Assembly: GCA_021799405.1 (NCBI GenBank)
Contig: JAJZAL010000003.1
Span: forward strand, 29,079 to 93,078
DNA length: 64,000 nt
Direction of reading: 5' to 3'
Origin: Acidobacteriota bacterium
GTDB lineage: Bacteria; Acidobacteriota; Terriglobia; Terriglobales; Acidobacteriaceae
Both the position numbers and the translations under genes were made by a program. Below the pieces are notes generated by a model, which did no database searches, had not been told where the DNA came from, and was given only the letters and a program-made list of their open reading frames with translations. Positions 40,770-48,668 of this stretch are shown here, piece by piece. Positions within the stretch are counted from its first letter, which is position 1. Every line of letters starts with the position of its first letter.

Positions 40770-42166
40770 GTCCCGCGCAGGGATATCGAAAACCAAATGA
40801 GCGCAAGCGTGGCAAAGAAGGGAATGTTCTTTCTTACACGGGGCGCTACCGGTTGTTCTGCCTGGTTATGGCAGCGATCATTCTTGCTCTGGCCGGCGCG
40901 GTGCTGGCCGGCCAAGGTCTCGGTGCCACGGCCGTGGGCGCGATCCTCGCAGTTTTTGCATTTCTCCTACTTTTTGCCTTTACAGCGTTTTACGAGTCGT
41001 CTGTGCGGCCGGTGCAGACGCTTTCCAACGTTGTCTCGGCATTGCGCGAGGAGGATTATTCCTTCCGCGCGCGCGGTGAGAAGAACAACGATGCCATGGG
41101 GGAGTTGTCGCAGGAGATCAACGCCCTTGCCGATATGATGCAAGGGCAGCGGGTGAAAGCGCTGGAGGCGGTCGCGCTGTTGCAGCGGGTGATGGTGGAG
41201 ATGGACGCTCCACTGCTGGCGTTTGATCAACAGTACGCGCTGCGTCTGCTCAATCCAGCGGCAGGGCGGGCCTTCGGTGTTCATGCAGTGCGAGACCTGG
41301 GAAAATCCGCGAAGGAATTGGGCCTGGACGGACTTTTGAGCCTGCCGGACGAAGGCGTGTGGCAACGGGAATCGGGAGGGCGCGTGGTGCGCTGGATGGT
41401 AAGGCGGAGCCGGTTCCGGCAACGAGGCGCACCACATACCTTATTGCTCCTGTCCGATGTGAGCACGGCGCTGCGGGAAGAAGAGCAATTGGCATGGAAG
41501 AGGCTAATTCGAGTGCTTGGGCATGAAATCAGCAATTCGCTTGCGCCGATCAAGTCCATTGCCGGAAGTCTACGCGGTCGGATGATGTCTGGCTGCTCTG
41601 ACAGCGAATTGGAACGCGGGTTGGGTGTGATTGAAAGCCGTGCGGAGTCGCTGCATCGATTTGTGCAGGCGTACCGTCAGCTGGCGCAATTGCCGCCGCC
41701 GGTTTTGCGGTATGTCGAGCTGGCACCGCTCCTGACACGTGTGGCGCAGTTTGAAATGCGGCTGCGGGTGCAGGTGGTTGCCGTGCCCGAGATCGAAGTT
41801 CATGTAGACCCGGACCAATTGGAGCAGCTCTTCATCAACCTGGTAAAGAACGCGGTTGAGGCAGCGGAGTGCTGCGCGGACGAGCAGAGTGAGAAAACTG
41901 TATCTGCAGAAGTGACAATTTCCGGCGCATTGGCGGGCAACATGGTCTCGATTATGGTTTCAGACAATGGCCCAGGCATTGCGAACGAGGCAAATCTGTT
42001 TGTGCCGTTCTATACGACAAAGAAGAGCGGTACGGGTGTAGGGCTGGCGCTTGCGCGGCAGATTGCCGAGGCGCACGGCGGTGCTCTGGAGTTGCGAAAT
42101 CGAGAGAATGCGACGGGCTGCGTTGCCGAAGTACGGCTGCCGGTGAAGCGCGCCGGCAGCACTTAG
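40571..42166 (+). CDS. NtrB-like sensor histidine kinase, 5' end altered by an insertion
   Basis: Kinase partner of the preceding regulator. Protein-like sequence begins near codon 85 (VLSYTGRYRLF): two membrane helices (LFCLVMAAIILALAGAVLAG and AVGAILAVFAFLLLFAFTAF), a HAMP-like linker, a PAS domain (about 195-300), H318 in VLGHEISNSLAPIKS, and HATPase motifs NLVKNAVEAAE, SDNGPGI and TKKSGTGVGLALARQI. No in-frame ATG/GTG lies between the inserted element (ends 40769) and the first helix. The listed start is an ATG inside the element with GGAG only 2 nt away. A TTG near the first helix, or a frameshifted original start (an ATG at 40798 in another frame), are alternatives. Confidence 0.8.
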   Translation: MNIGNLRATRDTEMRETGPSPSGCGKNHAILRCRPRWWTRHNLRPPPGLARFSLATPPARKSIPGSSPAQGYRKPNERKRGKEGNVLSYTGRYRLFCLVMAAIILALAGAVLAGQGLGATAVGAILAVFAFLLLFAFTAFYESSVRPVQTLSNVVSALREEDYSFRARGEKNNDAMGELSQEINALADMMQGQRVKALEAVALLQRVMVEMDAPLLAFDQQYALRLLNPAAGRAFGVHAVRDLGKSAKELGLDGLLSLPDEGVWQRESGGRVVRWMVRRSRFRQRGAPHTLLLLSDVSTALREEEQLAWKRLIRVLGHEISNSLAPIKSIAGSLRGRMMSGCSDSELERGLGVIESRAESLHRFVQAYRQLAQLPPPVLRYVELAPLLTRVAQFEMRLRVQVVAVPEIEVHVDPDQLEQLFINLVKNAVEAAECCADEQSEKTVSAEVTISGALAGNMVSIMVSDNGPGIANEANLFVPFYTTKKSGTGVGLALARQIAEAHGGALELRNRENATGCVAEVRLPVKRAGST

Positions 42167-42189
42167 ATACCAACGTCTTGCGGGATGAA

Positions 42190-44622
42190 TTATTCACTGC
42201 GCAATGCACTCATTGGATCGATGGACGCGGCGCGGCGGGCGGGTAGCAGTCCAGCGAGAAATCCCGCTGCAGCCAGGGCTACGGACAACAACAACAGCAG
42301 GCCTGCCTGATGGAAGAATTCGAGAATGACAACCGAAGCAATCAGTTTCTGCGTGGCAACCGTCAGCACGAGCCCGCAGCCGATGCCGATTGCGAGCAGA
42401 ACGGCGACACGCGTCAGGGTCATGACCAGTACGCTTTGGCGAGACGCCCCCAGGGCCATGCGTATGCCGATGTCCCGTGTGCGCAAGTCGACCTCGTGGC
42501 TGATGAGTCCATAAAGTCCGACGACTGCCAGTAGGACAGCGAGTCCAGCGAAGATGCCGAAGAGCCAGCTTTCCATACGTTGCATGACGAGTTGATCGGA
42601 GATGACCTGCTCCATGGTTTCCGGTGCGCGGAACGGAACCGTTGGATCGAGGTTATGGAGGATGCTGCGCAAATCAGGAACAATAGCCTTCGGGTCTCCG
42701 GCAGTGCGCACCATCAGATGCGTGGACATCAGATATGAGGAGCGATCTTTGGGCGGCAGCTCAGAGTAAAGCCAGTCCATCTCCGGCAGAACCGGCCGCG
42801 TGAGATCCTGGCGCACGTTTGTGATCTCGCCGACAATCTGTGTTTTTTCGTCCACTTTATCTGCGTCGTCGAGATGCTGACCCACAGGATTCAGCGGAAC
42901 GGGAATGAACTTCTTCACAAACGCCTGATTGACTACGATGACGCCGGCTTTGTTCGGGAGATCGATGGAGGGCGAGAGCATGCGTCCCTGCAGGAGATGA
43001 ATGTCCATCGCCTGAAAATATCCCGGCGACACAAATCGTATTTCGGCCAGCGTGATTTCGTTTGGCGGATAGGGCGGCTGACCATAGATATGTATTTCCT
43101 GATTCATGCCGGAGGCCTGAATCGGCACCATGCTGATCAACCCTGCGCCGCGGACGCCAGGTATATTCCGTACGCGGCTCAGCAGTGGCTGGTAGAAGTC
43201 ATCCCATACATCCTTGCCCTGATAATTTGCGGGTGAGAGATTGATGTCAGTGGTGAGAATGTGGTGCGGATTGAAGCCAAGATTTTCGTTTCGGAAGCCA
43301 ACGACCGCCCGAAGCAGGACGCCGGCCACCGCCAGCAACACCAGCGAGAGCGCCACCTGCGTGATGATGAATGCCGAGCGCAAACGGTGCTGCGCGGCCG
43401 CAACTCCGGCACTGCCTCCGGTCTTGAGTACGCGATTCGGGTCCGTTCCTGACAGACGCAACGCAGGTACCAACGACGCGAGGACGCTGGTAAGTACGGA
43501 AAGCGCTAACGCTGCGGCGAATACTTTCCACTCAATATGGGCATTTGCGCCGCGCGCCACGGCGTGAATGAGAAACGTGCGCATGGCGGTGAGCAGCAGA
43601 GCTGCGAGAGCAATGCCGCCGCTCGCGCCACAGGCGGCGAGCACAAGACTTTCTGTGAGTACCTGCCGAATGATGCGGCTACGGGTTGCCCCTACGGCAG
43701 CGCGCAGCGCCATCTCGCGTTCGCGTCTGACACCTCGCGACAAGAGCAGCCCGGCGAGATTGACGCACCCAATGGCAAGCACTGCAAGCGCGGCGGCGAC
43801 CAATGTCCACAGGCCGCCCGACGCGCTGCCATATGTATCCTGCGCAATGGTGAGCATCTCCACTCTGCGGCCGCCATCGGTATCTGGATAGGCGCGGCCG
43901 AGATTCGCCATGACATGGTCCATGTCTGCCTGTGCCTGCGCGCTGGTCACGCCCGGTTTCAAGCGCCCGATGATTTCAAGCCAGTGATCTCCGCGGCTGG
44001 CAATCTCGTTTTTCGGCACATGGATCGGGGTGTAAATGGCATGACGCGTGCCCTTGAGCATAAAGCCTGCTGGCATTACTCCGATGCAGGTGTAAGGTTT
44101 GCCGTCCAGGTCGATCTTGCTGCCTACGACGTTGCGGTCACCGTCAAAATTTGTCTTCCACACCTCGTAGCTTAAGACCGCGACATCCCGCTTACCCGGC
44201 TGGTCTTCATCCGGACGATAGGTACGTCCAAGAATCGGTTGCACACCGAAGACCTGAAAGAAATTTGCCGTGCTGGCGATCAAATGAAGGGCCACGGGGC
44301 CGGATTTTGCCTGAAGATTTGTGCCGGTATAGTCGGTATAGCCTGCGAGGGCGCTGAAGGTTTTGTTCCCGACGCGCATGTCCAGGTAACTGGGCCATGA
44401 AGGCGGCTGCTGGTAACCCTCCTTCGCAATGGTGCGCGGCACTACGATGCGGCTGGGCTGGTTGTATGGCAGCGGTTGCAAGATCACGGCGTCCACCACG
44501 CTGTAAATCGCCGTGGCCGCACCGACGCCAAGTGCGAGAGTGAGAACAGCGATTACGGCGAATCCGAGGGACTCACGCATCTGGCGCAGTGTGTAGCGAA
44601 TGTCCTGTATCAACGTATGCAT
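42190..44622 (-). CDS. ADOP-type MacB/FtsX permease 3
   Basis: An 810-residue duplicated permease: LIQDIRYTLRQMRESLGFAV at the N-terminus, two periplasmic core domains, eight predicted helices, and the end [19 protein letters not shown]. The start ATG at 44622 follows AAGGAAG by about 9 nt. A longer frame to 44709 overlaps permease 4 and is rejected. It lies 19 nt downstream of permease 4 and is probably co-transcribed with it from the sigma-54 promoter at 47271-47285. Convergent with the kinase gene (23 bp between stops). No ATPase domain. Confidence 0.9.
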   Translation of the reverse strand: MHTLIQDIRYTLRQMRESLGFAVIAVLTLALGVGAATAIYSVVDAVILQPLPYNQPSRIVVPRTIAKEGYQQPPSWPSYLDMRVGNKTFSALAGYTDYTGTNLQAKSGPVALHLIASTANFFQVFGVQPILGRTYRPDEDQPGKRDVAVLSYEVWKTNFDGDRNVVGSKIDLDGKPYTCIGVMPAGFMLKGTRHAIYTPIHVPKNEIASRGDHWLEIIGRLKPGVTSAQAQADMDHVMANLGRAYPDTDGGRRVEMLTIAQDTYGSASGGLWTLVAAALAVLAIGCVNLAGLLLSRGVRREREMALRAAVGATRSRIIRQVLTESLVLAACGASGGIALAALLLTAMRTFLIHAVARGANAHIEWKVFAAALALSVLTSVLASLVPALRLSGTDPNRVLKTGGSAGVAAAQHRLRSAFIITQVALSLVLLAVAGVLLRAVVGFRNENLGFNPHHILTTDINLSPANYQGKDVWDDFYQPLLSRVRNIPGVRGAGLISMVPIQASGMNQEIHIYGQPPYPPNEITLAEIRFVSPGYFQAMDIHLLQGRMLSPSIDLPNKAGVIVVNQAFVKKFIPVPLNPVGQHLDDADKVDEKTQIVGEITNVRQDLTRPVLPEMDWLYSELPPKDRSSYLMSTHLMVRTAGDPKAIVPDLRSILHNLDPTVPFRAPETMEQVISDQLVMQRMESWLFGIFAGLAVLLAVVGLYGLISHEVDLRTRDIGIRMALGASRQSVLVMTLTRVAVLLAIGIGCGLVLTVATQKLIASVVILEFFHQAGLLLLLSVALAAAGFLAGLLPARRAASIDPMSALRSE

Positions 44623-44641
44623 GACAGATTCTTCCTTTGAG

Positions 44642-47245
44642 TTATTCGCTTCTGAGTGCGCGCATGGGGTCGATGGATGCAGCTCGGTGGGCCGGCAGCA
44701 GCGCGGCAATGAAGGTTGCTAACGCAAGGACCGTGACGGTAGTTGCCAGTACGAGAGGATTGAAAGCGGCAATGCCAAAGAGACTGGCAGACATGAGATG
44801 TCCACCAATAATAGCCGCGGGAATGCCAAGCAGGAGGCCGATGCCCGATTGCAAGAAGGCTCCGCGAAGCACCATCTGTTGCACGTGGCCGCGATTAGCT
44901 CCAAGTGCCATGCGCACGCCGATTTCGCTGGTTCGCTGAGCGACCGCGTAAGCCGTGACGCCATACAGACCGATGGCGGCGAGAACCAGTGCGAGAAGGC
45001 CGAAGAGCGAAGTGAGTTTTGCGATCACGCTCTGCTGGCTGAAAGACTGTTGTACCTGAGCGCCCAGTGTTTGAAACTGAATCATCATAAGGTTGGGGTT
45101 AATGCCGGAGAGTGCGTTCTGCACTTTTTCCTGCAGATTCGGGACGGTGCCGTGAGTCTCAAGCTGGATAGAGCCCATGTAGCGCGACATCGTGATGAAG
45201 TGCCGGTAGGCTGCATAGTTGGGGTTAGATGGCGGCAACGAAGTCCATTGCGCAGCCGCGAGGAAATACATGGGACGGACAGGAAGGCTCGAGCCCTGAT
45301 ATTTTGCGTCTTGGACTACACCTACAATTTCGTAGGTTCCGGTGTGGTTGGGGCCGAAGTCGCCGAAATGCACGCCGATGGGATCTTTACCGTGGAGAAT
45401 CCGTTTGACGAAGGTCTGGTTGACGATGGCTACGTTCGTACTGTTTTTATCGTCGCCTTGCGTGAAAGCTCGGCCCTCGATCAGTGGGGTTCCAATCGTC
45501 TTGAAATAGCCTGGGCTGACGCGATCCCAACCGGCAACGTTCTGATTGGACGTGACGGGTGGGGCGGGCTGACCTTCCACATAAACCCCCTCGTTCCAGG
45601 TGTTGCCGTCCAGAGGGCTGTTCAGCGAATAGGAGACGCGCTCGACGCCGGGGATGGCGGCGAGGGAGTCGTGGAGTTGCTGGTAGAAGGCTGCAAGCTG
45701 TTGCGGCTGGTAGCCGGCAGTTTCAGGATCAATGTTGACGATGTAACGGTGTGCGGTCTGGAAACCGAAGTTCTGATGTTCAAGTCTTTGCAGGCTGAGA
45801 ATCAGCAATCCAGCGGCGCACAAGAGCACCACAGATACCGCAGCTTGTGTGATCACCAATGTTTTTTGCAGGAAAAGGCCGTGGCGGCTGGTGGAGCGAT
45901 TGGCCCCGCGAAGCGCCTCGATCGGGTCAGCACGCGCGGCGAGCCACGCTGGTGCGACGCCGAAAAGCAGTCCGGTAAGGAGAGACACAGCGAAAGTAAA
46001 GCCAAGTACCGGCAACGATGGAGAGGTCTGAATCAACAATGGAAAGGTCTGAATGATGTTGACGGGCTGATTTTGAAAGGCAAGATGCAGAATGAAGCGT
46101 GCGCCGGCCCACGCGAGGAATACCCCGGCCAGTCCGCCAAAAACCGCAAGGACGAGGCTCTCAATGAGCGCGCGCTGCACGAGGCGGCGTCGTGGCGCGC
46201 CCAGCGCCATGCGTACTGAGACCTGCTGGCGGCGGGTGACTGAGCGGGCCAACAAGAGGTTGGCCAGATTCGCGCAGGCAATCAGCAGTACAAAGCTTGA
46301 GATCCACATGAGCAGATGCAGATCAGATTTGTAATCGTCCTGCATGCTTTGCACACCGCCGCCGCCGGGAGTAAGACGGAGATACTGGCGTGGTATGAGA
46401 GTGCGCGCCGGATCGGTGATCTGACTCAACGGGCTATTGAGAAATTGTTTCAGCTCGACGATCATGTGTGCCTGCACGGCGGCAACGCTGGTTCCGGGCG
46501 CGAGACGGCCGAAGAGGTTGAGCCATTGCAATTCGGGATGATTGATCAAGTTGTTCTGCGGCTCGATTTGGGGCATGAGGTGAATCGGAAACCAGAATGA
46601 AGGCGGCGTGGGGCTAAGGCGTTCGCTATAGAAGCCCGGTGGCGCAATGCCGACGACGGTGACAGGAGTGCCATTGATAAGAAATCCGGCCCCGATGATA
46701 TCTGGGCTTCCACCGTATTTTTGTTGCCAGGTGGAGTAGCTCATCACGGCAACGGGCGCAGCGCCCTGGCGATCGTCGTCAGAGCGCAGGAGCCGTCCGG
46801 CGTAAGCCCTGAGACCGAGGGTTGAAAATGAATTGCCGGAAACAAATTCGCCATAAAGCGGTTGTGCGGGATGGTTGCTTCCGGTGCGGCGCACGGCCAT
46901 CTGCTGGTCGCTGGCCTCGAAGGCCGCCAGACTGGCAAAGCCGGGTGTGTGGTCACGGAATTCCTTGTACTGCTCGTAAGAGAAGAGTGACCAGTCATTT
47001 GGCTTGGCGGTTCCAAAGTTAGGCAGGCCGCCATTAACGCAACACTGTTCGTTGTCGCCCACGCGCCAGAGTCCGGCGGGATCCTTTATTGGCAGCGAGC
47101 GCAGCAGCACAGCATTGACGATCGTGAAGATAGCTGTGGTGGCTCCGATGCCGAGCGCCAGTGTGAGGACCGCGGTGACTGTGAATCCGGGTGACTTGCG
47201 TAGCTGGCGCAACGCGTGACGAACATCTTGCAGAAGGGCATTCAT
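44642..47245 (-). CDS. ADOP-type MacB/FtsX permease 4
   Basis: An 867-residue duplicated permease, the longest of the four: [20 protein letters not shown] start, first periplasmic domain with extra insertions, helices near 310-450, second domain, and C-terminal helices ending LLPAHRAASIDPMRALRSE. The ATG at 47245 is preceded by GGAG at 7 nt, directly behind a sigma-54 promoter. It shares its N-terminal 20 residues almost unchanged with permease 1, and both have the same promoter architecture. They probably arose by duplication together with the control region. Confidence 0.9.
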   Translation of the reverse strand: MNALLQDVRHALRQLRKSPGFTVTAVLTLALGIGATTAIFTIVNAVLLRSLPIKDPAGLWRVGDNEQCCVNGGLPNFGTAKPNDWSLFSYEQYKEFRDHTPGFASLAAFEASDQQMAVRRTGSNHPAQPLYGEFVSGNSFSTLGLRAYAGRLLRSDDDRQGAAPVAVMSYSTWQQKYGGSPDIIGAGFLINGTPVTVVGIAPPGFYSERLSPTPPSFWFPIHLMPQIEPQNNLINHPELQWLNLFGRLAPGTSVAAVQAHMIVELKQFLNSPLSQITDPARTLIPRQYLRLTPGGGGVQSMQDDYKSDLHLLMWISSFVLLIACANLANLLLARSVTRRQQVSVRMALGAPRRRLVQRALIESLVLAVFGGLAGVFLAWAGARFILHLAFQNQPVNIIQTFPLLIQTSPSLPVLGFTFAVSLLTGLLFGVAPAWLAARADPIEALRGANRSTSRHGLFLQKTLVITQAAVSVVLLCAAGLLILSLQRLEHQNFGFQTAHRYIVNIDPETAGYQPQQLAAFYQQLHDSLAAIPGVERVSYSLNSPLDGNTWNEGVYVEGQPAPPVTSNQNVAGWDRVSPGYFKTIGTPLIEGRAFTQGDDKNSTNVAIVNQTFVKRILHGKDPIGVHFGDFGPNHTGTYEIVGVVQDAKYQGSSLPVRPMYFLAAAQWTSLPPSNPNYAAYRHFITMSRYMGSIQLETHGTVPNLQEKVQNALSGINPNLMMIQFQTLGAQVQQSFSQQSVIAKLTSLFGLLALVLAAIGLYGVTAYAVAQRTSEIGVRMALGANRGHVQQMVLRGAFLQSGIGLLLGIPAAIIGGHLMSASLFGIAAFNPLVLATTVTVLALATFIAALLPAHRAASIDPMRALRSE

Positions 47246-47270
47246 AGAGAAACTCCACTGCATTGGTTAC

Positions 47271-47285
47271 GCAATCGCCTCGCCA
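47271..47285 (-). promoter_or_regulatory. Sigma-54 promoter of ADOP permeases 4 and 3
   Basis: On the minus strand TGGCGAGGCGATTGC, differing from the promoter at 29198-29212 in two central bases only, with correct GG-N10-GC spacing. The predicted start near 47259 leaves the GGAG ribosome site and the ATG at 47245 intact. Confidence 0.8.
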
Positions 47286-47691
47286 TAGTTCCCGGGGCGC
47301 AGGATATTGATCTTGTGTGGGTTAGGCGCGAGGTTGAGGATTCAACCTGTCCGGATTTGGAGAAAGGTGTCCGGCTGCGGACACTTGGCGAAGGGTGTGA
47401 CTGCTATCGCTGTTGCCTGACGAGAGCGGTTGTTTGGACTTGCTGCGTAGAGATGAGGAGACGGAATCCCAGCTGTCGGTCAGGGTCGGTGCCGAATTTG
47501 CGTTTTGTTCTGGAGCGTTTCCACTTCGTGGGTGGGCGGCCCGACAGAATCTCCCGGGGGCTTCCTAGCGGGGAGAGCGGCTCTGAGACATCCACGTTGC
47601 ACAGGCTTGAACAAGAGATGTTGTAGACCGTACGTGCAGGTCTCAGACGATTGCAGACGCAGGCTTGCCCGAACCGGAGAGTGGGGAATTA
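47286..47691. other. Intergenic control region and unassigned sequence upstream of permease 4
   Basis: The first about 100 bp contain the enhancer-type sites (listed separately). The remaining about 300 bp up to the end of the membrane-protein gene hold no recognisable gene, hairpin terminator or repeat. Short open frames lack ribosome sites. Confidence 0.5.
47348..47383 (-). promoter_or_regulatory. Enhancer-type tandem site 3 (upstream of permeases 4 and 3)
   Basis: In the direction of transcription: perfect palindrome TGTCCG-CAGC-CGGACA (47383-47368), then exactly 20 bp on a copy with perfect right half AAATCCGGACAG and degenerate left half (47363-47348). The palindrome ends 82 bp before the -24 element, exactly as at 29100. 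Same order and same strong/weak polarity as site 1. Confidence 0.7.
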
Positions 47692-48336
47692 CTACTCGCT
47701 GCGTTTCATGACTCGGAGGGCCCAAGCGAGCATTTCTATTCGAAAAATGGCGAATAGAAGCAGGCAGAAGATGGGCACGCGGACGAGCCAGGATGGAGTG
47801 GCCTCCAGAGCCGGCAGCTTGTGCAGGGCAAGCACTACGACGACCATGGGAGCCAAGAAGAGAATCCAAAGGCGTTGCGCACGCTGCCACAGGAAGCGGC
47901 CAGCTTCAGGAGAACTCAGGATGGACACGAGTTCGTGGGCGGCCGAATCGTTTTGATCCAGATTCTGAAGACCTTGCCTTGTGAAGAGGACGGTCTGATA
48001 TGGGTTCAGAGGGAACAGAACATACCAGACAGCAAAGGCGATGGGGGCCAGAACCGCGGTGAGCAACGAAGGCCATTCCGTCTGGTGGGGTTGGCCGATA
48101 ATTGTCGCGAAAAGAGTGAGAAACGCGAGGGCGAACAGCGTGACTTCAACGATTGTTCTGTTGTTTTTCTCGAGCACGAGAAGCCAGAGTTGGGGGAATT
48201 TGCCTTGCAACGTACGCGGCAGGAACGCGTATCTGATCTCATCCTTCTGGTCTGGAGTGGCTGCCCCGTGACCCAGAGGGGAGTTCAGATTGTCAGGGGG
48301 ACCTGTGTGGATGACATCTGGGCCGTTGCTGTTCAT
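47692..48336 (-). CDS. Membrane protein of unknown function
   Basis: A 214-residue protein with a polar N-terminal 60 residues and four probable membrane helices (about 63-80, 90-108, 160-177 and 184-205). No known domain recognised. GGGAGG lies upstream of the ATG at 48336, supporting expression. It stands alone, between the permease island and the penicillin-binding protein gene, on the same strand as both. No functional link is visible. Confidence 0.7.
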   Translation of the reverse strand: MNSNGPDVIHTGPPDNLNSPLGHGAATPDQKDEIRYAFLPRTLQGKFPQLWLLVLEKNNRTIVEVTLFALAFLTLFATIIGQPHQTEWPSLLTAVLAPIAFAVWYVLFPLNPYQTVLFTRQGLQNLDQNDSAAHELVSILSSPEAGRFLWQRAQRLWILFLAPMVVVVLALHKLPALEATPSWLVRVPIFCLLLFAIFRIEMLAWALRVMKRSE

Positions 48337-48668
48337 GTGGAGCTAACCTCCCTTGCTACCTGCGGGCCGGTGTCCGGCGGGGGGATTCCCGCGCGCAGCT
48401 TGCCGGAGCGTGCGGGGGGATCACCGGTTCGCAAGATTGCGGAGAATGTAGCACATTCCAACTACAAGAAGATAGGGAGTTATGAGGGGTATTAACTGGT
48501 TGGGAAATGGGAAAAATTACAGGAAAACAGGGAAAAATTTACGTTACTTCGAGGGCTCGGCTTTCTCCGGAAATCCCATCTGGGTAATCCATAAGATGTC
48601 CACTTGATATCAAAGTAAGTGTGACTTAGTAGCTTAATATCTGCGAAATGTAGCATTACTGCGGCGGA
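48337..48668. other. Intergenic region, partly AT-rich
   Basis: 332 bp with no gene. Positions about 48450-48668 are distinctly richer in A/T than the surroundings and probably contain the promoter of the membrane-protein gene. No sigma-54 element, terminator hairpin or repeat was recognised. Confidence 0.4.

Noticed and set aside
44798..46219. Long rightward open frame (473 codons) inside permease 4
   Set aside because: Antisense to an unmistakable ADOP permease; no ribosome site and no recognisable protein features.
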